From: Ktedonobacteraceae bacterium
GTDB lineage: Bacteria; Chloroflexota; Ktedonobacteria; Ktedonobacterales; Ktedonobacteraceae
DNA: 48,963 nt
Reading direction: 5' to 3'
Assembly: GCA_019240835.1 (NCBI GenBank)
Contig: JAFAXQ010000154.1
Span: forward strand, 1 to 48,963
Position numbers and translations under genes: made by a program. Below the pieces are notes generated by a model. That model searched no databases and had not been told where the DNA came from. It worked only from the letters and a program-made list of their open reading frames with translations. Shown here piece after piece: positions 1 to 7,405 of this stretch. The stretch's first letter is position 1. The number at the start of each line of letters is the position of its first letter.

Positions 1-62
1 TCGGCTAGCGCGCAGCGTTCGGGACGCTGAGGTCGGAGGTTCAAGTCCTCTCACCCCGACCA
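1..62 (+). tRNA. tRNA-Pro (anticodon CGG), 5' end outside window
   Basis: The anticodon stem CAGCG/CGCTG (13-17/25-29) encloses the loop TTCGGGA, giving anticodon CGG at 20-22. The T arm (GGAGG, TTCAAGT, CCTCT) and the 3' acceptor strand CACCCCG follow, then discriminator A and an encoded CCA (60-62). The acceptor 3' strand implies a 5' strand CGGGGTG, typical of proline tRNAs, lying before base 1. Only the acceptor 5' strand and part of the D arm are missing. Confidence 0.93.
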
Positions 63-127
63 GGATGACGCACATCTCCTTTGGTGTTAGTCATATCAAT
101 TCCACGGGTCAATGAAGGAGTTAAGGA

Positions 128-310
128 ATGCGGAGGTACCAGATACAAGCCACTGCTAACGCAGGCTGCTATCTGACCATCACCGTTATGTGCCCGGCAA
201 ACATAACGCAACAGACGGTGAACAGCGTGCCTCTGGCTGTGCCTTGCTCACCTGGATATGCAAGAGACCTTCGCTCTTATCCATCTAGTCATCGTCGTAG
301 GCGGCGATAA
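128..310 (+). CDS. possible small hypothetical protein (60 aa)
   Basis: This ATG ORF is preceded by GAAGGAGTTAAGGA, so the ribosome binding site is good, but the protein matches nothing I recognise and ends in an arginine run. It fills the otherwise empty stretch between the tRNA and the HNH gene. A 7-bp inverted repeat (CGTTATG at 184-190, CATAACG at 202-208) lies inside it and could instead belong to the tRNA transcript 3' region. Weak call; it may be non-coding. Confidence 0.22.
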   Translation: MRRYQIQATANAGCYLTITVMCPANITQQTVNSVPLAVPCSPGYARDLRSYPSSHRRRRR

Positions 311-406
311 AGGCTGAAGCCAAGGTACATATCTGCCTTGCTTCGTGTTTCTTCCTCGCCGTCTGCCCTGGTTATCGACACTGACAGAGAGGAAGGGAAC
401 GTATTC

Positions 407-949
407 ATGCCTGTTCTTGTATTGAATTCCTCGCTACAGCCTCTCTCGGTCATTCCAGAACGTCGTCTCATCGTCTTGCTCTCCAAGCAGAAGGTCACAT
501 TCGTAGATGAGAATGTTCGTAGGTTGATCGAAGAGAGTATCGCCGCCCGTCGTCTTGATTTGGAGCGCCCTGTGATTGTGCAGTTGCTGGTCAATGTGCG
601 CCTACCACGCATCGCCCTCCAGCCTACCCGAGCCAATATCCTACTACGAGATGACGAAGTGTGTCAGTACTGTGCCAAGCGCAGTCGCGACCTAACACTT
701 GACCATGTCATCCCTCGTTCTCGTGGCGGACAAAGTACCTGGGAAAATCTGGTTGCTTGCTGTAAAACGTGTAACGGCAAGAAGGGCAACCGCTTGCTCA
801 AAGAAGCGAATATGCACCTGATCCGTCAGCCGCGACCCTTGCCGCAAGAGTACGCGGGTGTCTTCCTCTTGCGCTATCCCAAACTGCGTGAGGCCTACGA
901 AGAGTTTATCACGAGCTTCCACAGCGGTGGACAGGGCATGACTGCCTAA
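407..949 (+). CDS. HNH endonuclease family protein
   Basis: A 180-residue protein of the small stand-alone HNH family. The N-terminal part (MPVLVLNSSLQPLSVI) is the domain usually seen before the nuclease. The HNH core follows: zinc-type CxxC (CQYC), then DHVIPRSRGG with the catalytic DH pair, an Asn in WENL, and a second Cys cluster CCKTCN. The start was moved from the track's upstream codon to the ATG at 407, because family members begin with this motif and GAGGAAGG lies about 9 nt upstream. Such proteins cut DNA in vitro, but the cellular role of this subgroup is unclear. It is monocistronic: tRNA upstream, hairpin terminator directly downstream. Confidence 0.85.
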   Translation: MPVLVLNSSLQPLSVIPERRLIVLLSKQKVTFVDENVRRLIEESIAARRLDLERPVIVQLLVNVRLPRIALQPTRANILLRDDEVCQYCAKRSRDLTLDHVIPRSRGGQSTWENLVACCKTCNGKKGNRLLKEANMHLIRQPRPLPQEYAGVFLLRYPKLREAYEEFITSFHSGGQGMTA

Positions 950-956
950 ACTAAGC

Positions 957-998
957 AGAAAGTAATAGAGAGCTTGGGCAAACTTTCTATTACTTTCT
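957..998 (+). terminator. hairpin terminator after HNH gene
   Basis: A near-perfect 16-bp stem (AGAAAGTAATAGAGAG / CTTTCTATTACTTTCT) starts 7 nt after the HNH stop codon. There is no long U tract, so it may act as an RNA-stabilising or weak terminator hairpin. Confidence 0.6.
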
Positions 999-1051
999 CG
1001 TTGATTTGTACCTGTTCGATCTATTAAAACGTATTAATATTACTGTTAGAG

Positions 1052-1072
1052 GGGCGACCACGATGGTCGCCC
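1052..1072. repeat. short palindromic (REP-like) hairpin
   Basis: A perfect 8-bp stem GGGCGACC/GGTCGCCC with a 5-nt loop lies in the leader region before the GH57 gene. Its GC-rich form contrasts with the AT-rich flank just upstream. It could be a dispersed palindromic repeat or a 5' leader structure. The rest of 999-1254 holds an extended -10 box and no convincing gene. Confidence 0.4.
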
Positions 1073-1173
1073 GAGCAATCCCGCTGCCAGTACGCCCCTT
1101 GTGTGAGAGACATCTTTTGGGCGGATGTAGCGGATTTATACAACCTGATCAGCATCAAAGGACTTGGTGCATA

Positions 1174-1182
1174 TGGTATAGT
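1174..1182 (+). promoter_or_regulatory. extended -10 promoter element for the GH57 gene
   Basis: TGGTATAGT fits the TGNTATAAT extended -10 pattern and lies about 72 nt before the GH57 start codon. No good -35 box is present at 17 bp. The same TATGGTATAGTT string recurs at 28602-28613 before the small peptide gene. Confidence 0.4.
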
Positions 1183-1254
1183 TACAAGAGAGAATCTGTG
1201 CTTTGTTCTGGTGGCAACAGTGCTGATTGCTGTACGCCAGAGGAAGGTGATTAG

Positions 1255-2727
1255 ATGTTAGAGCAAATCACATCGGATGAAGCTTCAAAAAGCTCAATGT
1301 TAGGAGCTACGTACCTTTGCTTACATGGACACTTCTACCAACCGCCACGCGAAGATCCATTTAGCGCTGCTATTCCTCCCGAGCCAGGAGCTACTCCCTA
1401 CGCAAACTTCAATGAGAAAATTACCGCTGAGTGCTATCGTCCTAACGCCATGGCTGGCAATTTCGATGCCATAAGCTTTGATCTCGGCCCTACCTTGGCG
1501 TCATGGCTAGAACAGACGCACCCCGATGTGTACCGACGCATCATTGCTGCTGATCAGATGCATATGCTGCGCTACGGCGTGGGTAATGCGCTGGCCCAGG
1601 CTTACAACCATACCATTCTGCCGCTGGCGACGCAGCGTGACAAGCTGACCCAGATACGCTGGGGGCTAGACGACTTCCGCCATCGCTACAACCACGATGC
1701 ATATGGCATGTGGTTAGCAGAGACAGCGGTGGACATAGAGACCCTCGATCTGCTGGCACAATGTGGCGTCACCTATGTCGTGCTGGCCCCTTGGCAAGCA
1801 GCGACGCCGATTGACCCCACAGAACCTTATATCATCCGGCTGCACAATGGTCGCCGTATTAGTGCGTTCTTTTATAACGCACCGCTCTCAGGCGGTGTTT
1901 CTTTCGACTGGGACACGACCAACGATGCCAACATCTTCGCCGCGTCCTACCTGCCCGACCATCTCGTGCATGACAAGCGTGTTGCTGAGGAAGCGCAACT
2001 GCTGCTCATCGCCACCGATGGCGAGCTGTATGGCCACCACAAGCCCTGGCGCGATAAGTTCCTGACCCATCTAGTACGTCATGGCGCTCCCAACTACGGC
2101 TTCGAGGTCTGTACGCTTGAGCGCTATATGATCATGCATCCACCCACGAAAGAGGCACAATTGTGCGTGCCGAGTGCGTGGAGCTGCGCACATGGTATCG
2201 CACGCTGGCACACAGGCTGCGAATGTACCGAAGGAGAAAGTGGTTGGAAGGGCACACTTCGCCAAGCACTCAACAACCTCGCACGACGGGGCAATCTCCT
2301 GTTTGAGCAGTATACAGGCAAATTTCTGCGTGACCCCTGGGCTGCACGCAATGACTACCTCTCGTTGCGCAACGGCTGGCTGTCACCAAAGAGCTTCTGG
2401 GCACGTCATGGTCGATGGGGGCGTCGACCTCTCAATAGACAAGTAGGTCGGCGCGTTCTGCTGCTGCTCGAAGCACAATACTACCAACAGTATAGCTTTA
2501 CAAGCTGTGGTTTCTTCTTTGAGGACCTGGATCGCATTGAGCCGCGCAACAACATCGCTTTCGCCCGCCGTGCTATTAGCCTCACCTGGCAAGCTCTCGC
2601 TGTCGATCTCCAGCGCGACTTCCTGCACGACCTGCAAGCTACTAAGAGCTGGCGTACTGGAGTAACTGGGGCAGACCTGTACAGGCAGTTACCAGTCGTT
2701 GAACACAAGCTGCTACCACCCCTTTGA
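1255..2727 (+). CDS. glycoside hydrolase family 57 protein (DUF3536-like)
   Basis: A 490-residue protein of the GH57 alpha-glucan-active family. The N-terminal motif LCLHGHFYQPPRED (about residues 20-35) is the conserved GH57 region 1 with its metal or substrate histidines. WLAETAVD carries the expected nucleophile Glu, and LIATDGELYGHHKP carries the likely acid/base Asp plus the conserved GHH. The arrangement suggests the DUF3536 type of GH57 seen in many environmental bacteria, probably cytosolic and acting on alpha-glucans; the exact substrate is not visible. AGGAAGGTG lies 5 nt before the ATG. The gene converges on ffh and shares its terminator. Confidence 0.82.
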   Translation: MLEQITSDEASKSSMLGATYLCLHGHFYQPPREDPFSAAIPPEPGATPYANFNEKITAECYRPNAMAGNFDAISFDLGPTLASWLEQTHPDVYRRIIAADQMHMLRYGVGNALAQAYNHTILPLATQRDKLTQIRWGLDDFRHRYNHDAYGMWLAETAVDIETLDLLAQCGVTYVVLAPWQAATPIDPTEPYIIRLHNGRRISAFFYNAPLSGGVSFDWDTTNDANIFAASYLPDHLVHDKRVAEEAQLLLIATDGELYGHHKPWRDKFLTHLVRHGAPNYGFEVCTLERYMIMHPPTKEAQLCVPSAWSCAHGIARWHTGCECTEGESGWKGTLRQALNNLARRGNLLFEQYTGKFLRDPWAARNDYLSLRNGWLSPKSFWARHGRWGRRPLNRQVGRRVLLLLEAQYYQQYSFTSCGFFFEDLDRIEPRNNIAFARRAISLTWQALAVDLQRDFLHDLQATKSWRTGVTGADLYRQLPVVEHKLLPPL

Positions 2728-2735
2728 AAATGAAT

Positions 2736-2774
2736 GTGATAGTTGGCTCCGACGAAGTCAGAGCCAACTGTCAC
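2736..2774. terminator. bidirectional terminator between GH57 gene and ffh
   Basis: A 14-bp stem (GTGATAGTTGGCTC / GAGCCAACTGTCAC, one G-U pair) lies exactly between the two convergent stop codons (2725-2727 and 2776-2778). Confidence 0.75.
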
Positions 2775-2775
2775 A

Positions 2776-4275
2776 TCATCTTCTTCCGCTTCTGGCTCTC
2801 TGTTTTCGTTTCTCTTTCCGTGCAGCTTTGTTTTTCTTTTTGTTGGCTGCCCCACTCGGTCGAGGAGGTGTCGCGGTTGCGGCGGGTGCATCTGGTATAG
2901 AGGGCATGCCAGCAATGTCCATAGCGCCGCCGTACTGTCGCGCCAATTGCGCCCACGGACCCTTGCCGCTACTGACCTGGCGCATCATCGTGCGCATCTC
3001 GTTGAACTGGTCTAGCAGTTGATTCAGTTCCTGCACACTCGTGCCACTGCCTTTGGCAATGCGCCTGCGACGACTCCCGTTGATGATGTCGGGGTTGCGC
3101 CGTTCCTCCAAGGTCATTGAAAGGATCATGGCTTCAATATACTTGAGCTGGTCTCCCTCCAGTGCCTCCTCCATGTCAGGCATCGCTGCCAGCTTATTGA
3201 AGCCCGGCAACATCTCCATGACCTGACGCAGCGGACCCATACGCTTCAACTGGCGCATAGCCGTGAGGAAGTCCTCCAGGTCAAACTTTCCCTGTTTGAG
3301 CTTGGCCTGGGCCTTGAGCGCTTCTTCCTGGTCGATGGTCTCCTGGGCGCGCTCGATCAGCGAGAGCACATCTCCCATACCGAGTATACGTGACGCGAGG
3401 CGGTCTGGATAAAAAGGTTCCAGCGCGTCGGTCTTTTCGCCAACGCCCATGAACTTAATCGGCACGCCCGTCACTGAGCGGATGGAGAGGGCGGCACCAC
3501 CCCTGGCATCGCCATCCATCTTCGTCAGAATCATGCCCGTGAGCGAGACCGCCTTATTAAAGTCGTCAGCCACACGTACCGCTTCTTGACCGGTCATGGC
3601 ATCGGCAACGAGCAATATCTCGCCTGGGTGTACTCGGTTGCGAATATTTACAACCTCTTGCATCATACGCTCGTCAATGTTGAGGCGACCTGCCGTGTCG
3701 AGGATCGCCAGGGTGCAGGCTTGCTCACGCGCATAGTCGATTGCATGCGCGCAGATATCAACGGGGTTGGCTCCTGTCGGCTCTGAATAGACAGGGATGG
3801 TGAGTTGTTTGCCCAGCGTCTTCAACTGATTGACAGCAGCGGGTCGGTACATATCAGCCGCGACCAGCAGTGGCCGCTGGCCTTGTTTACGCAAGTAGTT
3901 AGCGAGCTTAGCAGCAGTGGTCGTTTTACCGGAGCCTTGCAGACCTACCAACATAATGAGTGCAGGTGGAGAGCCTCCGAGATTGAGGTTGTTCTTACCA
4001 TCTGTGCCTCCGAGCACCTCAATCAACTCTTCGTTCACGATTGAAAGCACTTGTTGCGCCGGCGAGAGGCTCCCCATGACGTCAGCTCCGATGGCCTTCT
4101 GCTTCACACGTTCAACGAACTGGCGTGCTACCTTCAGATTCACATCAGCTTCAATCAGCGCCAGGCGCACCTCGCGCAGTGCCGCATTGACATCCTCTTC
4201 AGTCAGCTTGCCTTGCCCACCTAAGTTTGTGAAAATTCCTTCGAGTCGTTTTGATAAGCTATCAAACATCGCCAT
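2776..4275 (-). CDS. ffh: signal recognition particle protein Ffh
   Basis: A 499-residue SRP54/Ffh GTPase that binds 4.5S RNA and signal sequences and targets nascent membrane proteins to FtsY. In order: the N-terminal four-helix domain (MFDSLSKRLEGIF), the G domain with P-loop GLQGSGKTTTAAKLA, the DTAGR motif (ILDTAGRLN) and TKMDGDARGGAALS, then the methionine-rich M domain (GPLRQVMEMLPGF, GSRRRRIAKGSG for RNA binding). The tail after about residue 440 is a lysine/arginine-rich extension (KKKNKAARKEKRKQR), longer than the E. coli protein. GAGAGGAAA precedes the ATG at 4275; an alternative ATG lies two codons in. It is transcribed divergently from the ATP-grasp genes. Confidence 0.97.
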   Translation of the reverse strand: MAMFDSLSKRLEGIFTNLGGQGKLTEEDVNAALREVRLALIEADVNLKVARQFVERVKQKAIGADVMGSLSPAQQVLSIVNEELIEVLGGTDGKNNLNLGGSPPALIMLVGLQGSGKTTTAAKLANYLRKQGQRPLLVAADMYRPAAVNQLKTLGKQLTIPVYSEPTGANPVDICAHAIDYAREQACTLAILDTAGRLNIDERMMQEVVNIRNRVHPGEILLVADAMTGQEAVRVADDFNKAVSLTGMILTKMDGDARGGAALSIRSVTGVPIKFMGVGEKTDALEPFYPDRLASRILGMGDVLSLIERAQETIDQEEALKAQAKLKQGKFDLEDFLTAMRQLKRMGPLRQVMEMLPGFNKLAAMPDMEEALEGDQLKYIEAMILSMTLEERRNPDIINGSRRRRIAKGSGTSVQELNQLLDQFNEMRTMMRQVSSGKGPWAQLARQYGGAMDIAGMPSIPDAPAATATPPRPSGAANKKKNKAARKEKRKQRARSGRR

Positions 4276-4317
4276 AATTGCGTTTCCTCTCTCCGCCAGT
4301 TGCTTGTCATGCGCCTT

Positions 4318-4344
4318 ATTATAGCACGTTGTCTAGCTTTGCAA
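4318..4344 (-). promoter_or_regulatory. candidate ffh promoter
   Basis: On the minus strand, TTGCAA (4339-4344) and a perfect TATAAT (4318-4323) are separated by 15 bp. With the usual 17-bp spacing the -35 would be TGTTGC. The transcription start would fall about 35 nt before the ffh ATG. Confidence 0.4.
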
Positions 4345-4480
4345 CACACGTTTTGCTTCGAGCTTTTGCCCAGTTGTATGAGTACACAAAATGGTGTGAG
4401 GTGACTCGCCCTTCTCCTCGCAAGCTTTGATTGCTCGTTTTATCAACACGCAACGCTCTATTTTTTAACACAATGGAATC

Positions 4481-4509
4481 TTGCCTATAAGTCAGTACAA
4501 TGATATTAT
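4481..4509 (+). promoter_or_regulatory. sigma-70 type promoter for the ATP-grasp genes
   Basis: TTGCCT, a 17-bp spacer and TATTAT. It lies about 160 nt before the first ATP-grasp start, so the transcript has a long leader that includes the duplicated leader element. No equivalent promoter is obvious in the second repeat unit. Confidence 0.5.
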
Positions 4510-4548
4510 CCTATATATGCGACCGCACCATCTTTCAAGGGAGTTTTC

Positions 4549-4668
4549 TGTGTAAAGTTGCAGATAAGGCAATGAAAGAGCCTCAAACAGCCTCTTAGAG
4601 GAGATTCTGGGTGCTTACAGTGTCGTCACCCCTTTCATAGCACGTAGATCATAGAAGGAGTACGCTTT
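4549..4668 (+). repeat. conserved 5' leader element, copy 1 (tandem duplication)
   Basis: About 120 bp upstream of the first ATP-grasp gene is nearly repeated at 5963-6096 before the second gene. Shared blocks include GCCTCAAACAGCCTCTT, GGAGATTCTGGGTG and GTCACCCCTTT, then AGAAGGAGTACGCTTTATGC. GGGTG...CACCC forms a small hairpin in both copies and is followed by CTTT. In this copy CCTC-TTA-GAGG forms a second hairpin that is not kept in copy 2. It could be a regulatory RNA leader or simply part of the duplicated unit. Confidence 0.6.
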
Positions 4669-5886
4669 ATGCATCCACGGAATAGGTGCATCTCTCCGAG
4701 CATCACGCTCGAAGACATCTATGGCCCGAACAGCATTTACAACTCACGCGCATCTGTTTCTGCTTTTGAGTGGATTTTTTACGATTTACCTATGGTTGAG
4801 GCTTATACGGGCAATCAGCAAACCATTATGGGCAGGATGCCAATGATTTGTAGCACTTCTGTCTCCACTGCAGCAGTGCGCGACCTGTTGCAACAAGCAG
4901 GGCTGCAAGGTGCTTTACACCGCTATTCCTACTTCTCCGAAGAGGACTACCAGAAGCTGTTAGCACAGCTCATCAGTAGCCCCTACACGCTTGTCGTGCA
5001 ACACGTCTATCCTCCGTCGGAGCTGCCAGCTCATAAATATTGGATATCGCCCGAGTTGCTCTCATTCTTGAACAACAAGGCTCACCTGACAGACCTTGTG
5101 CCAACAGAGTACGTAGCCCATCGTGTTGTTGTCGAAACCGCAACCATCGCAGAAAACTCTGTGCCTCCTCTTCCATTCCCATGCGTAATGAAAGTCGTGT
5201 CAGGCCGCTCTAGTGGGACTGGAGTTGGTGTCATGATCTGCTCTAACGCTGATGATTTCCAAGCGGCAAAAAAACATTTCCATAGCTGTCAGCAAGTCGT
5301 GGTTGAGGAATTTGTCACGGTGAAACGCAACTTGTGTGTGCAGTTTGCGACGACTCAGCAGGGTGGAATTCAGTATTTAGGTGCAGCCGAACAGGTCACC
5401 ACTGGCCAGGTACACTATGCAGGAAGTTGGCTAGATCCACACGTCCAACCAACAGAGCGTATGCTCCAGGTTGGACAGCGTATTATGGAGAAGGCCGTTG
5501 CATTGGGGTATAAAGGAGTAGCAGGCTTTGATATAGTCTTGTTGCCTGATGACCGTGTAGTCGTGTTAGACTTGAATTTTCGTGTCAATGGTTCCACTGC
5601 TACTATCCTTCTCCAGCGGGGGATCATGGAAGCGTACGGCGTGAGTACCCTACTGTACACTTCTTGGCTGTGGCATGGTGCTACTGCTCAGCGTCTCGCT
5701 CGCGCCCAGCAGTTTATCCAACAGGGCTATTTCATTCCACTCTCTTTCTATAACGCTGAACTGAGTCCATACCCAGAAGCCGCTTCTAGACTGCTTGGTA
5801 TAGTGATAGGGCAGTCACGGGAAGAGGTGGCTGCGAGAAATGAGCAATTCTCGCGAGAATTGGCCGCCACTCCTTCCGTGCTATGA
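4669..5886 (+). CDS. ATP-grasp ligase family protein, paralogue 1
   Basis: A 405-residue protein with a C-terminal ATP-grasp fold. The glycine-rich nucleotide loop is MKVVSGRSSGTGVGVM (about 174-189), VVVEEFVTVKRN follows, and the metal-binding D-x-N-x-R motif is VLDLNFRVNGST. The N-terminal ~140 residues (LEDIYGPNSIYNSRASVSAFEW, then PELLSFLNNKAHLTDLVP) resemble the pre-ATP-grasp region of peptide-ligase-like (PGM1-related) proteins. Inferred role: ATP-dependent joining of a carboxylate to an amine or thiol, substrate unknown. AGAAGGAG lies 8 nt before the ATG. The next gene is a tandem copy, by eye about four-fifths identical, and a flavin monooxygenase follows, suggesting a small-molecule pathway. 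Confidence 0.72.
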   Translation: MHPRNRCISPSITLEDIYGPNSIYNSRASVSAFEWIFYDLPMVEAYTGNQQTIMGRMPMICSTSVSTAAVRDLLQQAGLQGALHRYSYFSEEDYQKLLAQLISSPYTLVVQHVYPPSELPAHKYWISPELLSFLNNKAHLTDLVPTEYVAHRVVVETATIAENSVPPLPFPCVMKVVSGRSSGTGVGVMICSNADDFQAAKKHFHSCQQVVVEEFVTVKRNLCVQFATTQQGGIQYLGAAEQVTTGQVHYAGSWLDPHVQPTERMLQVGQRIMEKAVALGYKGVAGFDIVLLPDDRVVVLDLNFRVNGSTATILLQRGIMEAYGVSTLLYTSWLWHGATAQRLARAQQFIQQGYFIPLSFYNAELSPYPEAASRLLGIVIGQSREEVAARNEQFSRELAATPSVL

Positions 5887-5962
5887 GGACCTGCGCGAAG
5901 TAGCCAGTGAGTCAGGTTCTGGCAGGGGGTTCCGACAATAGAAGCAGTGCAAGCCGAAAAGT

Positions 5963-6096
5963 TTTGTGTGTAGAATTGCAGATGAGGCAGTGACAAAGCC
6001 TCAAACAGCCTCTTCGCGGAGATTCTGGGTGGTTACAATGTTGTCACCCCTTTATAGACAGCTTTTACAGCATATATCACAGAAGGAGTACGCTTT
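5963..6096 (+). repeat. conserved 5' leader element, copy 2
   Basis: This is the second copy of the leader at 4549-4668, with the same order of conserved blocks ending in AGAAGGAGTACGCTTTATGC. Because both leader and gene are repeated at a period of 1428 bp, the duplication covered the whole leader-plus-gene unit. The intervening 76 bp (5887-5962) has no counterpart that I can see. Confidence 0.6.
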
Positions 6097-7314
6097 ATGC
6101 GTCCAGAGAATAGGTGCATCTCCCCGAGTATCACGCTCGAAGACATCTATGGCCCAAACAGCATTTACAACTCACGCGCATCTGTTTCTGCTTTTGAGTG
6201 GGTTTTTCCAGATTTACCCATGCTTGAGGCTTTTACGGGGAATCAACAGACCATTATGGGCCGGATGCCGATGATTTGCAATTCTTCTGTCTCCACTCCC
6301 GAAGGACTCGACTTGTTGCAACAAGCAGGGCTGCAAGCTGCCTTACGACGCTATACCTACTTCTCTCAAGAGGACTTCCAAAAGCTATTAGCACAGCTTC
6401 TTCCCAGCCCCTACACCTTTGTTGTGCAACACGTCTATCCTCCGGCAGAGCTGCCGGCTCATAAATATTGGATATCGCCCGAGCTACTCTCATTCTTGAA
6501 CAACAAAGCTCACCTGACAGACTTTGTGCCAACAGAATACGTAGCCCGTCGTGCTGTTGTCGAAACCGCAACCATCACAGAAAAGCTTTTTCCATCTCTC
6601 CCATTCCCTTGGGTGATCAAAGCCGTTTCAGATCACTCTAGTGGGGCAGGCACCGCCGTCATGATCTGCTCTAGCGCTGATGAGCTCCAAGCAGCAAAAG
6701 AATATTTCCACATCTGTCAGCAAGTCGTGGTCGAGGAATTTGTCACGGTGAAACGCAACTTGTGTGTGCAGTTTGCGACGACTCAGCAGGGTGGAATTCA
6801 GTATTTAGGTGCAGCCGAACAGGTCACCGATGGGCAAGGTCACTATTTAGGAAGTTGGCTAGACCAAGACGTGAAGCCATCAGAGCGCATGCTCCAGGTT
6901 GGACGACATATCATGGAGAAGGCCGTTGCACTGGGGTATAAAGGAGTAGCAGGCTTTGATATAGTCTTGTTGTCTGATGACCGTGTAGTCGTGTTAGACT
7001 TGAATTTTCGTGTCAACGGTTCTACTGCTGCTGTCCTTCTCCAGCGAGGGACCATGGAAGCGTACGGCGTGAGTACCCTACTGTACAATTCCTGGGAGTG
7101 GCATGGTGCTATTGGTCGTCGTATCGCTCTGGCCCAGCAGTTTATCCAACAGGGCTATTTTGTTCCGCTCTCTTTCTATAACGCTGAAGCCGGTCCATAC
7201 CCAAATTCCGCCTCTATGCTCGTTGGTATAGTGATAGGGCAGTCACGGGAAGAGGTGGCTGCGAGAAATGAGCAATTCACGAAGGAATTAGCTTCCGCCC
7301 CTTCCATCCTTTGA
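6097..7314 (+). CDS. ATP-grasp ligase family protein, paralogue 2
   Basis: The same length (405 aa) and collinear with the preceding gene. It keeps the C-terminal D-x-N-x-R motif (VLDLNFRVNGST) and VVVEEFVTVKRN, but the nucleotide loop differs (IKAVSDHSSGAGTAVM, with Gly to Asp/His changes), as does the segment just before it. Long identical stretches in the C-terminal half, against a more diverged middle, suggest either gene conversion or selection for a different substrate. AGAAGGAG precedes the ATG. Likely co-transcribed with the following FAD monooxygenase (91-bp gap). It could act as partner or isozyme of paralogue 1. Confidence 0.7.
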   Translation: MRPENRCISPSITLEDIYGPNSIYNSRASVSAFEWVFPDLPMLEAFTGNQQTIMGRMPMICNSSVSTPEGLDLLQQAGLQAALRRYTYFSQEDFQKLLAQLLPSPYTFVVQHVYPPAELPAHKYWISPELLSFLNNKAHLTDFVPTEYVARRAVVETATITEKLFPSLPFPWVIKAVSDHSSGAGTAVMICSSADELQAAKEYFHICQQVVVEEFVTVKRNLCVQFATTQQGGIQYLGAAEQVTDGQGHYLGSWLDQDVKPSERMLQVGRHIMEKAVALGYKGVAGFDIVLLSDDRVVVLDLNFRVNGSTAAVLLQRGTMEAYGVSTLLYNSWEWHGAIGRRIALAQQFIQQGYFVPLSFYNAEAGPYPNSASMLVGIVIGQSREEVAARNEQFTKELASAPSIL

Positions 7315-7405
7315 GCACTGCCCACGTCGTTTTTTCTGTGAAGTCTGAGTGATGCATTCATGTTAGAGAAAAACACTCGTCTTTGAGCAAGAGGAGCAAT
7401 AGGTT

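Noticed and set aside
1006-1254. 82-aa ORF upstream of the GH57 gene
   Set aside because: No Shine-Dalgarno, contains the hairpin and the extended -10 box, and ends directly at the GH57 RBS; composition is not protein-like.
4549-4668. T-box riboswitch in the ATP-grasp leader
   Set aside because: The GGGTG hairpin and trailing CTTT first suggested it, but no T-box core (AGGGTGGNACCGCG) or specifier loop is present.
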